Assembly (NCBI GenBank): GCA_963837715.1
Contig: CAWIOF010000003.1
Location: forward strand, 62,001-126,000
From: JANYLB01 sp963837715
GTDB lineage: Bacteria > Actinomycetota > Acidimicrobiia > IMCC26256 > JANYLB01
Reading direction: 5' to 3'
DNA: 64,000 bases
A program made the position numbers and the translations under genes. Below, piece by piece: positions 52,501 to 59,720 of the stretch (position 1 is the first letter of the stretch; the number at the start of each line of letters is the position of its first letter). Below the pieces are notes generated by a model, which saw only the letters and a program-made list of their open reading frames with translations, had not been told where the DNA came from and did no database searches.

Positions 52501-53070
52501 GTCGTCGCCGAACGCGGCCCCGGCCTGGCGCTTCGTGCCGGCGAACGCGTCGCGGAGCTCGGCTTCGTCGGCGCAGATCCGCATCCCGATCCCGCCTCCA
52601 CCCGCGGTGGCCTTGAGGACCACGGGGTACCCGGCCGCGGTCGCACTCGCAGCGGCGGCGTCGACGTCGAACAACAGCTCGGAGCCGGGGAGGAGCGGTA
52701 CTCCGGCGCGCTCGGCCAACGCCCGCGCGGTGTGCTTCGCGCCGAACGCTTCGAGCTGAGCGGGGGTGGGGCCCACGAACGCGATACCTGCTGTCTCGAT
52801 CGCGGTGGCGAAGTCGGCCCGTTCGGAGAGGAATCCGTATCCCGGGTGCACGGCATCGGCACCACTCGCGGCGACCGCATCGAGGATCGCCTCGGTGCGC
52901 AGGTAGCTCTCGGCCGGTGCGCCAGGCCCGATGCGGATCGCGGCGTCGGCCTGGCGGACGTGCAGCGCGGTCTCGTCGGCGTCGGAGTAGACGGCGATGG
53001 CGCGCGCGCCCAGGCGTTGGACGGTGCGGATGATCCGGCACGCGATCTCACCCCGGTTGGCGACGAGCAC
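49501..53070 (-). CDS. urea/guanidine carboxylase (biotin-dependent)
   Basis: About 1190 residues in one chain: biotin carboxylase (residues 1-450; VANRGEIACRIIRT, ATAGGGGIGMRI, FLEVNARLQVEHPVTE), then the carboxyltransferase formed by the AHS2/KipA-like (TTVQDLPGRIGLWPVGVPPSG) and AHS1/KipI-like (YGMEGPGGYQFVGRTVPIWN) segments, and the biotinyl domain ending with EAMKME (Lys near 1150). Neighbouring DUF1989 genes argue for guanidine as substrate: in characterised systems carboxyguanidine is then deiminated by CgdAB. GTG 53070 gives an N-terminus lacking the usual MFDxVLI; a CTG at 53080-53082, directly after the UAAP2 stop and behind GAGGGAG, would encode it (LFDSVLVANRG). Urea is the alternative substrate. 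Confidence 0.93.
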   Translation of the reverse strand: MLVANRGEIACRIIRTVQRLGARAIAVYSDADETALHVRQADAAIRIGPGAPAESYLRTEAILDAVAASGADAVHPGYGFLSERADFATAIETAGIAFVGPTPAQLEAFGAKHTARALAERAGVPLLPGSELLFDVDAAAASATAAGYPVVLKATAGGGGIGMRICADEAELRDAFAGTKRQAGAAFGDDGVYLERYLTRARHIEVQVFGDGLSRVIVLGDRDCSLQRRNQKVVEEAPAPRLSDALRGRLHDAARTLASSVDYRSAGTVEMLVDVDAEIVAFLEVNARLQVEHPVTEAVTGVDLVEWMLRLASGDRAWLDRTPDLIAPSGSAIEARVYAEDPGADYRPSAGLITAVSFPADARVDTWIEAGTTVSPTYDPMLAKVIVHAATRADAVEALGAALDATSIDGVATNLDQLRGIAADPGFGRGEVWTGALASVASTGTTVEVLTGGTLTTVQDLPGRIGLWPVGVPPSGPMDDRSFRLGNRVVGNPEETPALELTAQGPTLRFRAPTVICLAGAPTVADLDGTPVVMWTPVAVAAGATLTTGAIGPPGIRASLHVRGGFEVTDVLGSSSTFTLGGFGGHGGRALQPGDVLRIGPVVDLPSPAPLALELVPAITDTWQIGVVEGPHAAPEFLTADGLDALLAAEWQVHHNSARTGVRLVGPAPQWARTDGGDAGLHPSNIHDTPYAVGAVDLTGDMPIILGPDGPSLGGFVCPVTVVSAERWKIGQLRPGATVRLVPVSPTEANQLRSARGHAPASTTLLAARDPSGGVLDRWDADGERPAVCWRRSGDENLLVEYGAMTLDLVLRFRVHALQQWLEEHALDGVVEVTPGIRSAQVHVDPDRLSVDDAFAILQRAEGELPGLADVEVESRVVNLPLAWDDPSTREAIDRYMSTVRDDAPWCPWNIEFIRRINGLDDVSDVHRIVFDASYLVLGLGDVYLGAPVATPLDPRHRLVTTKYNPARTWTPENAVGIGGAYMCIYGMEGPGGYQFVGRTVPIWNRFRTTNTFEKPWLLRFFDQIRYFEVSPGELLEWRRDLPLGRVDLEITPTRLRLADHLEFLTDNAASIATFRDQQQSSFNAERTRWEASGEFDRAAATVEPEADREAFLGAAVVEAALHASVWQVGVEVGQAVSEGDVVVVLEAMKMETPVRAPVRGTVRAVLVRPGQEVRPGQPLVAIDTDATP

Positions 53071-53083
53071 CGAGTCGAACAGC

Positions 53084-53689
53084 TCAGGCTCCCTCGACCA
53101 CGATCTGCACGGGAGTGGGGTCGAAGCCGTTGCACGGGTTGTTGATCTGGGGGCAGTTGCTCACGAGCACGAGCACGTCCATCTCCGCGACCGCGCTGAC
53201 CCGCAACCCGGGAGCCGAGATGCCGTCGACGATCCCCAGGGTGCCGTCGGGCTCGACCGGCACGTTCATGAACCAGTTGATGTTGCTCACGATGTCTCGT
53301 TTGGTGAGGCCCCAGCGTGAACCCTCGAGGAGGAAGTTCTCGACGCACGCGTGCTGGTGCTTCGTGTGGTGGCCGTACCGCAGCGTGTTCGACTCCTGAC
53401 TGCACGCGCCCCCGATCGTGTCGTGGCGACCACACGTGTCCTCCACCACCCGCAGCATCGGTCGACCTTCGGCGGTGCGCAGCACGGATCCTTCGGTGAG
53501 GTAGGCGTTGCCCTGGGCAGCGATCGTCGTGTGCGCGCAGTAGCGCTCGACCGGATCGTGGGGGTCGTAGAGGAGGCAGTCGACTGCCTGGTTGCCCTGC
53601 AGGTCGACGATCGTGATGGTGCCACCGGCGGGCACGATCCCCGACCACGGGGCCCGGGCCCCGACGGTGGCGTCGACGCGAGCGGTCAT
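53084..53689 (-). CDS. UAAP2-type DUF1989 protein (carboxyguanidine deiminase subunit type)
   Basis: A 201-residue DUF1989 protein of the urea-amidolyase-associated group. Landmarks: GGTITIVDLQGNQAVDCLLYD, HTTIAAQGNAYLTEGSVL, CGRHDTIGGACSQESNTLRYG, HHTKHQHACVENFL and VLVLVSNCPQINNPCNGFDPTP. In characterised guanidine users the pair CgdA/CgdB converts carboxyguanidine to allophanate and ammonia. Which of the two present genes corresponds to CgdA or CgdB is not decided here. The start ATG overlaps the UAAP1 stop (ATGA), and the stop abuts the carboxylase start, so the three proteins are translationally coupled. The His/Cys-rich centre could bind metal. Confidence 0.92.
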   Translation of the reverse strand: MTARVDATVGARAPWSGIVPAGGTITIVDLQGNQAVDCLLYDPHDPVERYCAHTTIAAQGNAYLTEGSVLRTAEGRPMLRVVEDTCGRHDTIGGACSQESNTLRYGHHTKHQHACVENFLLEGSRWGLTKRDIVSNINWFMNVPVEPDGTLGIVDGISAPGLRVSAVAEMDVLVLVSNCPQINNPCNGFDPTPVQIVVEGA

Positions 53690-54537
53690 GGCCGGGTCCC
53701 GAGCCAGTCGGCGTTGTTCAGGAGTGCCCGCCGGCGCTCGGGCGTGTCGGCCTCGCCGGGAGCCGGATCACGATCGGGTCCCGGCACCCAGGCCGTGATC
53801 CGCAGTGGGCCGCACACGTAGTCGGGTCGGAGGTCGAGCACGTGGGGCACGTTCGCGACGGCGATCTGCACGTCGAGCTCGGCCCGCAGCGTCACGGAGG
53901 CACCCGGCGGCGCGTCGACGTCGAGCTCGAACGTTCCGTCGGCCGCGACGCGAGCGCCCTTGAAGAACGCGATGCTCGGTCCGACGTCGCGACGCTCCAT
54001 GCCCGCCTTGAGCGCGGCGAGGACCAACCGGTCGCGGGCGTTGGGATACGCGCCTTCGACGGCACCGTCGCCGTACTTCGCGACGTGGCTCGCGGCGTTG
54101 GGTGCGGAGCAGAGCGCGTCGTGGTGACCCGAGGTGTCGTCGGTGATCGTCATCAGCGCGCGGCCCATGTCGGACAGCAGCTGCGAGCCGGTCGTGGGGT
54201 AGGCCTGCCACTGCACCTTGACCGTGTCGGCGAGGTTCAGGCGCTCGGCGGGTTGCCGGGCGTTGTGGATGGTCACATGTCCGCAAGCCTCACCGTCGAG
54301 ATCGGTCAGGCACACGAACGTGCCGCGCGGGAGGCGGTGTGCCGCGTACTCTCCGGGTTCGATGATCTCGTCCCACACCACCGCCGCCGGCTCGACCCCC
54401 TCGGGGAGCTCCGTCGCCGTGGTCGCCGGGATGGTCGGCATCCCCCGGACGACCGTTCCGGCCTGGGCCCGCGCGTGATCCCGCGCGCCGTGCGTCGTCG
54501 CGGTGGCGGCTCCGCCGGCCGGATCCGAGGATGGCAT
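53686..54537 (-). CDS. UAAP1-type DUF1989 protein (carboxyguanidine deiminase subunit type)
   Basis: A 283-residue DUF1989 protein, the longer partner of the pair, with VWDEIIEPGEYAAHRLPRGTF, LTDLDGEACGHVTIHNARQPAERLN, DDTSGHHDALCSAPNAASHVAKYG, RRDVGPSIAFFKGARVAADG and VANVPHVLDLRPDYVCGPLRI. It heads the guanidine operon. ATG 54537 is chosen because a -10 GATAAT ends 6 nt upstream; GTG 54555 would lie upstream of that -10 and could not be in the transcript. The first 35 residues (SDPAGGAATATTHGARDHAR) are low complexity. Together with UAAP2 it would deiminate carboxyguanidine. Confidence 0.92.
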   Translation of the reverse strand: MPSSDPAGGAATATTHGARDHARAQAGTVVRGMPTIPATTATELPEGVEPAAVVWDEIIEPGEYAAHRLPRGTFVCLTDLDGEACGHVTIHNARQPAERLNLADTVKVQWQAYPTTGSQLLSDMGRALMTITDDTSGHHDALCSAPNAASHVAKYGDGAVEGAYPNARDRLVLAALKAGMERRDVGPSIAFFKGARVAADGTFELDVDAPPGASVTLRAELDVQIAVANVPHVLDLRPDYVCGPLRITAWVPGPDRDPAPGEADTPERRRALLNNADWLGTRP

Positions 54538-54543
54538 CCGACC

Positions 54544-54567
54544 ATTATCGTTCACCTGATCGGTAAT
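54544..54567. promoter_or_regulatory. guanidine-operon promoter and TetR-type operator
   Basis: ATTATCG (54544-54550) and CGGTAAT (54561-54567) are inverted repeats (6 of 7) around a 10-nt centre. On the minus strand the same stretch contains TTGTAT (54568-54573), a 16-nt spacer and GATAAT (54544-54549), followed 6 nt later by ATG 54537. The operator thus covers the promoter core and lies between the operon and the divergent TetR gene, so autoregulation and control of both sides is likely. Confidence 0.6.
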
Positions 54568-54586
54568 ACAAGGAACGAGCGCGTGA

Positions 54587-55336
54587 ATGCCGGATGATGC
54601 GGATGTGACGGGGCCCCGCCGTCGGGGTCGTCCGCGCGCGTCGGCGGTGGAGGTGATCGGGGATCCGCGCGAGCAGATCCTCGACGCGGCCGCCCGGCTC
54701 TTCGCCGCGCAGGGCTACGCGGCGACCGGTACGCGGGAGATCGCGGCGGCGGTCGGTCTCCGCCAGGCTTCCCTCTTCCACTGGTTCGCGCGCAAGGACG
54801 ACATCCTCGCCGAGCTCCTCGACCGGACGGTCGCGCCGGCGCTCGCGGTGAGTGACGCGCTCCGCGACGCCGACACCGAGCCGGTGGTCCGGCTGTTCGC
54901 GCTGGCCCGGCGCGACGTGCGGAACCTCTGCGAGGGTCCGGTGAACCTCGCGGCGCTGCAGTTGCTGCCCGAGGCCCGGGCGCCCTACTTCGCCCCGTTC
55001 TGGGAACGACGCGACGAGCTGCGCCGCCGCTACGGGAGCCTGATCGCCGAACTCGATCGCGGCGGCCGACTCCTCGTACCGAACCGGGCGCTCGCCACCG
55101 ACATCGTCTTCGGGATGGTGGAATCGGTCATCACGTGGTTCGACCGCGACGGTCGTCGCACCGCCGCCGACGTTTCCGACGCGCTGGCCCTCGCCGCGGT
55201 CCGGGGGGTCGTGGAACGTCCACCGGCCGCGACCCGCCTCCGCGCCGCGGCCGCGCGGCTGCTCGGCAACAGCCTCGACGCACGACCGGCACCACCCTCC
55301 CAGAAGGTCCCCGACCGGAAGCAGAAGACCCGATGA
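54587..55336 (+). CDS. TetR/AcrR family transcriptional regulator
   Basis: A 249-residue regulator. After an Arg-rich tip (GPRRRGRPRAS) comes a TetR helix-turn-helix domain: REQILDAAARLFAAQGYAAT, GTREIAAAVGLRQASLFHWF and ARKDDILAELLD. The C-terminal ligand domain (about residues 85-240) is not recognisable. It is divergent from the guanidine operon with the inverted repeat at 54544-54567 between, the usual arrangement for a local repressor. Its stop overlaps the start of the isochorismatase-like gene (ATGA). The effector may be guanidine or a substituted guanidine; this is inference. Confidence 0.9.
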   Translation: MPDDADVTGPRRRGRPRASAVEVIGDPREQILDAAARLFAAQGYAATGTREIAAAVGLRQASLFHWFARKDDILAELLDRTVAPALAVSDALRDADTEPVVRLFALARRDVRNLCEGPVNLAALQLLPEARAPYFAPFWERRDELRRRYGSLIAELDRGGRLLVPNRALATDIVFGMVESVITWFDRDGRRTAADVSDALALAAVRGVVERPPAATRLRAAAARLLGNSLDARPAPPSQKVPDRKQKTR

Positions 55337-55962
55337 TCTACGACCTCGCCCACCGCAACGTCGCACTGCTCGTCGTCGACGTGCAGCGGGAGTACTTCGA
55401 CGAATCCGGTCCCGCGTATGTTCCCGCGGCCGCGGAACGGCTCGAGGCCATCAACGGTCTGATCGAGGCGTTCCGGGCCATCGGCGCCCCGGTGGTGCAG
55501 ATCCGGCACGCGCACCGGCCCGATGGTTCCGACGGCGGCCGCCTCGCCGACTTCCTCCCCGACGACGACGAGCCGTCGTTCGTCGAGGGAACCGAGCGGG
55601 TCGCGTTCGCCGAGGGCCTCGCGGTGGCGCCGAGCGACGTGATCGTGACCAAGAACCGCTACGACGCCTTCGCGGGGACGGACCTCGATCTCGTGCTCCG
55701 GGGCGCGGGGACGCGCGCGGTGGTCGTGTGTGGGTTCATGACGAGCTTCTGCTGCACGTCGACCGCGCGCACCGCCCACACCCTCGACTACGAGACCCTG
55801 TTCGTCCGCGATGCGGTCGACGGGCCCGATCTCGAACGGTTCGACGGTGCGCCCTACCCGCACACCGAGGTGCTCGACGACACGTGCGCGCTCCTCGGCG
55901 CCGGCTTCGCCGAGATCGTCACGACCACCGAAGTCCTGGACCGGTTGGGCGGTGGGAACTAG
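55333..55962 (+). CDS. isochorismatase-like cysteine hydrolase (biuret/guanylurea-hydrolase-like by context)
   Basis: A 209-residue isochorismatase-superfamily enzyme with triad Asp16 (LVVDVQ), Lys107 (VTKNRYDAF) and Cys140 (MTSFCCTST). It is coupled to the TetR gene by an ATGA overlap and divergent from the guanidine operon. In metformin- and triazine-degrading bacteria members of this fold hydrolyse guanylurea or biuret and feed guanidine or allophanate into exactly such operons. The same role here is plausible but rests on context only. It is not a close copy of the gene at 33990. The 3' end overlaps the convergent GH1 gene by 4 nt. Confidence 0.88.
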   Translation: MIYDLAHRNVALLVVDVQREYFDESGPAYVPAAAERLEAINGLIEAFRAIGAPVVQIRHAHRPDGSDGGRLADFLPDDDEPSFVEGTERVAFAEGLAVAPSDVIVTKNRYDAFAGTDLDLVLRGAGTRAVVVCGFMTSFCCTSTARTAHTLDYETLFVRDAVDGPDLERFDGAPYPHTEVLDDTCALLGAGFAEIVTTTEVLDRLGGGN

Positions 55963-57158
55963 GAAGTCGCGAGGCGCGTCATGAAGGCGGCGCTGCCCCG
56001 GGGCTCGCGATCGCGGTCGAAGAGGCCGAACGCCACGTCGAAGCCGTGGTTCCACTCGTAGTTGTCGACACCTGTCCAGTGGAAGAAGCCGCGGACGTCG
56101 ACGCCGTCGCCGATGGCGTCCTCGACGACTCCCAGTGACTCGCGCAGCACGTCGGTGCGCCACTCGTCGTCGTCGGTCCCGACTCCGTGTTCACAGATGA
56201 GCACCGGCCGGCCCGGTCGTTCCTCGTGGAGACGGTGCAGGACGATGCCGAGCCCTTCGCTCCACGGGGCGTAGCCGAGCGGTCCGACCTTTCGATCGGC
56301 GGGATAGGCCGCGAACCGACCGTCGCGATCGACGCCGATCGCGGAGTAGTAGGAGAACCCGATGAGGTCGCCCACCTCGCGGAGGTCGGGGATCTCGACC
56401 GGTGCCCGGTCGGGGAGCTCGAGCACGCCATCGCGCTCGGCCCGGAGCCAGATCGACCACGTGAGCTCCTCGAGTGCTCCGGCCCACTTCGCCGCGGGGA
56501 CGGAGTCGTCGGCCGCGTAGATCGGCGAGAGGTTGTGGATCGTCGCCACCGGAGATCCGCCACCGCGGAGCTCCCGCCAGGCATCGCGCTGCGCGAGCAG
56601 CGTGGCGCCGTACAGGTCGAACACGCGACGCCAATCGCGCGACGCGGGTCGCCGACCACCGGTGGCGTAGATGCCCGCGTACGCGTTCGGTTCGTTGATC
56701 AACTTCCATCCGAACGCGATGTCGCCGAAGGTCTCGGCGCAGAACGCGACATGCCGGGCCCAGAAGTAGGAGCGCGCGTGGTCGTCGACGAAGCCACCTT
56801 CGCCGACCTCGGTGAACCATCCGGGCAGGGTGAAGTGGTGCAGGCAGATCCACGGTGCGATCCCGACCGACCGGGCGGTCTCGAGCATCTCGCGGTAGTG
56901 CTCGACCGCAGCCTGGTCGCGTCGACCCTCGACCGGTTCGATGCGGGCCCACTCGATCGACAGGCGGTGGTGGCGCAACCCGTGCTGGGCGTACAGCGCG
57001 AAGTCTTCCGCGTAGCGGGTCGCGAACCCGTTGCCGTCGCCGCTCCGCGGCACGACGCCATCCTGTTCGAGCGCGAACCAGTCGGACTCGGGCGCGGCGC
57101 CCTCGCACTGCGTCGACGACGACGCCGTCCCCCACCAGAAATCCGACGGGAACCCCAT
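55959..57158 (-). CDS. glycoside hydrolase family 1 beta-glucosidase-like protein
   Basis: A 399-residue GH1 TIM-barrel enzyme, shorter than typical GH1 (about 450). N-terminal FPSDFWWGTASSSTQCEGAAPESDW is the standard start, HHRLSIEWARIEP the second strand, the acid/base Glu is in KLINEPNAY, and the nucleophile Glu is in LICEHGVGTDDDEWR; RGFFHWTGVDNYEWNHGFDVAFGL is the aglycone/sugar-binding end. No signal peptide is seen, so it is cytoplasmic. ATG 57158 has TAGGTT 6 nt upstream. It hydrolyses a beta-glucoside or beta-galactoside of unknown origin. Confidence 0.93.
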   Translation of the reverse strand: MGFPSDFWWGTASSSTQCEGAAPESDWFALEQDGVVPRSGDGNGFATRYAEDFALYAQHGLRHHRLSIEWARIEPVEGRRDQAAVEHYREMLETARSVGIAPWICLHHFTLPGWFTEVGEGGFVDDHARSYFWARHVAFCAETFGDIAFGWKLINEPNAYAGIYATGGRRPASRDWRRVFDLYGATLLAQRDAWRELRGGGSPVATIHNLSPIYAADDSVPAAKWAGALEELTWSIWLRAERDGVLELPDRAPVEIPDLREVGDLIGFSYYSAIGVDRDGRFAAYPADRKVGPLGYAPWSEGLGIVLHRLHEERPGRPVLICEHGVGTDDDEWRTDVLRESLGVVEDAIGDGVDVRGFFHWTGVDNYEWNHGFDVAFGLFDRDREPRGSAAFMTRLATS

Positions 57159-57164
57159 CGCCCG

Positions 57165-57170
57165 AACCTA
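57165..57170 (-). promoter_or_regulatory. -10 box TAGGTT, leaderless start of GH1 gene
   Basis: TAGGTT on the minus strand ends 6 nt before ATG 57158. Confidence 0.5.
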
Positions 57171-57210
57171 TCGCCGGAACCCCGATGCGCGTCGGGGCCC
57201 GCCCTTGGGA

Positions 57211-57588
57211 TCAGAAGCCGGTGTTGGGTTCCTGCTCGAAGAATCCACAACCGCTGCTGGTCCTGCGGTTCACGTTCTCGACCGCGGTCTGCACCGCGGG
57301 GTTGTCCTTCACCGACGGGTCGGTCTCGACCCGCTGCATCGCGTCGAGGAACACCGCGGCGTCGGGCGCGATGTCGGGTGGGGCGAGCTCTGCGAGCTTC
57401 GCGACCATCGTGATCTGCGCGGCGATCGACGGTTGCGGCCTCTTCTGGATCTGCTCCTCGTAGCGGAACGCAGCCTCGCAGTAGGCCTTCGAGGGTCGGG
57501 CCAGCGACTCGCCCCGCTCCCCGCAGGCCCCGAGGGCCACCGCGAGACCCACGGTCGCGGCGACGGCGGCGAGCGGTCGGAGGGACAT
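57211..57588 (-). CDS. small lipoprotein of unknown function
   Basis: A 125-residue protein with a lipoprotein signal (MSLRPLAAVAATVGLAVALG, lipobox Cys22) followed by a helical domain (YCEAAFRYEEQIQKRPQPSI, LAPPDIAPDAAVFLDAMQRV) and a C-terminal CGFFEQEPNTGF. The pattern of a Cys near residue 35 and one near the end suggests a disulfide. It resembles many actinobacterial exported proteins of unknown role. ATG 57588 is chosen for the signal peptide; the longer frame to 57684 overlaps the divergent VWA promoter region. It ends 52 nt before the GH1 gene start and may be on the same transcript. Confidence 0.75.
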   Translation of the reverse strand: MSLRPLAAVAATVGLAVALGACGERGESLARPSKAYCEAAFRYEEQIQKRPQPSIAAQITMVAKLAELAPPDIAPDAAVFLDAMQRVETDPSVKDNPAVQTAVENVNRRTSSGCGFFEQEPNTGF

Positions 57589-57645
57589 GTCCGCATTCTG
57601 CCGCGCCCCGGGAGCCGAACCGCAGTCGGGCGGTACCATCGACGC

Positions 57646-57708
57646 ATGTGGAGCGAGCGGAGCCAGCACCGACTCGAGTTCCACCCGTCGAGCGAGTGGA
57701 ACGAATGG
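57646..57708 (+). repeat. ~63-nt intergenic repeat, family 3 copy 2
   Basis: Begins ATGTGGAGCGAGCGGAG and ends GTCGAGCGAGTGGAACGAAT. It resembles 22350-22411 on the opposite strand in both end blocks. It lies just before the VWA gene and covers its start region. Confidence 0.4.
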
Positions 57709-59720
57709 TGATGTCTCCCAGGCGCGGGTTCCGGTACTCCAGGTGGGACGGCAGCCAGGTCGGGTTCGACGTCGACGCCGATGCCCTCCTCTCGGAGATG
57801 GCCGACGATCTCCTCTACCACGGCGATCTGAACGCGGCGCTGCGCCGCATGCTCCAGCAGGGCTTCAAGGACCGCAACGGCGAAGAGCTCATGGGGCTGC
57901 GCGACATGGTCGAGCGGCTCAAGCAGCGCCGTCGCGACGAGCTGGAGTCGCGCGACCTCGGCGGCGTGTACGACGACATCGCCGAGAAGCTCAACGACAT
58001 CGTCGACCAGGAGCGCGCCGGCATCGAGCGCAAGACCGACGAAGCCCGACTCTCGGGTGACCAGCGTCGGCAGGAGATCGTCGAGGATCTCGCCGACGCC
58101 AAGAACATGGAGCTCGAGATGCTCCCGCCCGACCTCGCGGGCAAGGTGCAGTCGCTCCAGGACTACGAGTTCATGGACGACGATGCCCGCAACGCGTTCG
58201 AAGAGCTGATGGACGAGCTGCGCAGTCAGCTCATGCAGAGCTACTTCAACCAGATGTCGGAGGGCATGCAGAACGTCACGCCCGAGCAGATGGCACGGAT
58301 GAAGGACATGCTCGCCGAGCTGAACCAGATGCTCGAGCAGCGTGAGCGCGGCGAGGAACCCGACTTCGACGGCTTCATGGAACGCTTCGGCGACTTCTTC
58401 CCCGACAACCCGAAGAACCTCGACGAGCTGCTCGAGCAGATGGCCCGCTCCATGGCCCAGATGCAGTCGATGCTCAACTCGATGACTCCCGAGCAGCGCG
58501 CCCAGCTGCAGGGACTCGCCCAGTCGCTCCTCGACGACATGGACTTCCGCTGGCAGGTCGACGAGCTCGCCCGCAACCTCCAGAACGCGTTCCCCGACAT
58601 GCCGTGGAACCAGCAGATGAACTTCCAGGGCGACAACCCGATGCAGTTCTCGCAGATGGCGGGGATGCTCGAGATGATGGGCGACCTCGACCAGCTCGAG
58701 AACCTGCTGCAGTCCGCCACCCAGCCCGGCCAGCTCGCCGAGGTCGACATCGACCAGGCGCGCGACCTCCTCGGCGACGATGCAGCCCGATCGCTCGAAC
58801 GGCTGAAGGAGCTCGCCAAGATGCTCGAGGAGGCCGGCCTCATCGAGCAGCGTGAAGGCCGGCTCGAGCTCACACCCCGGGGCGTCCGCGCGCTCGGTCA
58901 GCGGGCCCTCGCCGACCTGTACCGCAAGCTCATGAAGGACAAGGCCGGCCGCCACGACGTCGAACGGGTCGGGATCGGCAACGAGCGGACCTACGAGCAC
59001 AAGCCCTACGAGTTCGGTGACCCCTTCCACCTGAACGTCGAGCAGACGGTGAAGAACGCGATCTGGCGTCAGGGCGCGGGGACGCCGGTCCGCCTCACTC
59101 CCGACGACTTCGAGGTCGAACGGACCGAGGTCGTCACCCGCTCGGCAACGGTGCTGCTGCTCGACGTGTCGCTCTCGATGCCGATGCGCGACAACTTCCT
59201 CCCGGCCAAGAAGGTGGCGATGGCGCTCCACTCGCTCATCACCAGCCAGTTCCCGCGCGACTACTTCGGGCTGGTGAGCTTCGGGCGGGTGGCCCGGGAG
59301 GTGAAGCCCGAGCTCCTCCCGGAGATGAGCTGGGACTTCGAGTGGGGCACCAACATGCAGCACGCGATGCTCCTCGCCCGGCGGCTCCTCGCCCGCCAGA
59401 CCGGCACCAAGCAGATCATCATGGTCACCGACGGCGAGCCCACCGCCCACATCCAGGGCGGCGAGGCGATCTTCAACTACCCGCCGTCGCCGGTGACCAT
59501 CGAGGAGACCCTCCGCGAGGTCGCCCGGTGCACCAAGGAAGGCATCCGGATCAACACCTTCATGCTCGACGAGAGCTACTACCTGCGCGATTTCGTGGAA
59601 CGGATGATGCGGGTGAACCGGGGTCGGGCCTTCTTCACGACCCCCGACACGCTCGGCGACTACGTGCTCGTCGACTTCCTCGAGCACAAGCGCGTCAACC
59701 GCTCCCGGAGAGCCTCCTAG
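57705..59720 (+). CDS. von Willebrand factor A domain protein (CoxE/Mg-chelatase-D-like)
   Basis: A 671-residue protein. The N-terminus FRYSRWDGSQVGFDVDADALLSEMADDLLYHGDL and a long Gln/Glu/Met-rich helical region (about residues 60-420, QMARSMAQMQSMLNSMTPEQ) precede a C-terminal VWA domain with the MIDAS motif LLLDVSLSMPMRD and VTDGEPTAHI. This is the actinobacterial Rv0959-type partner of the MoxR/Mg-chelatase-like ATPase; the ATPase gene is at 20941 instead of adjacent. ATG 57705 is used; GTG 57708 and ATG 57711 are equally possible. The pair probably remodels or assembles protein complexes. Its promoter region is shared with the divergent lipoprotein gene. Confidence 0.88.
   Translation: MVMSPRRGFRYSRWDGSQVGFDVDADALLSEMADDLLYHGDLNAALRRMLQQGFKDRNGEELMGLRDMVERLKQRRRDELESRDLGGVYDDIAEKLNDIVDQERAGIERKTDEARLSGDQRRQEIVEDLADAKNMELEMLPPDLAGKVQSLQDYEFMDDDARNAFEELMDELRSQLMQSYFNQMSEGMQNVTPEQMARMKDMLAELNQMLEQRERGEEPDFDGFMERFGDFFPDNPKNLDELLEQMARSMAQMQSMLNSMTPEQRAQLQGLAQSLLDDMDFRWQVDELARNLQNAFPDMPWNQQMNFQGDNPMQFSQMAGMLEMMGDLDQLENLLQSATQPGQLAEVDIDQARDLLGDDAARSLERLKELAKMLEEAGLIEQREGRLELTPRGVRALGQRALADLYRKLMKDKAGRHDVERVGIGNERTYEHKPYEFGDPFHLNVEQTVKNAIWRQGAGTPVRLTPDDFEVERTEVVTRSATVLLLDVSLSMPMRDNFLPAKKVAMALHSLITSQFPRDYFGLVSFGRVAREVKPELLPEMSWDFEWGTNMQHAMLLARRLLARQTGTKQIIMVTDGEPTAHIQGGEAIFNYPPSPVTIEETLREVARCTKEGIRINTFMLDESYYLRDFVERMMRVNRGRAFFTTPDTLGDYVLVDFLEHKRVNRSRRAS

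Noticed and set aside
49501..53070. A plain urea-utilisation (urea amidolyase) assignment
   Set aside because: Not excluded, but the coupled UAAP1/UAAP2 genes fit guanidine carboxylation and carboxyguanidine deimination better; kept as the alternative.
57309..59687. A 792-codon minus-strand open frame opposite the VWA gene
   Set aside because: Its composition (His, Leu, Glu repeats) is the complement of the Gln/Met-rich VWA protein, and it has no recognisable domain.
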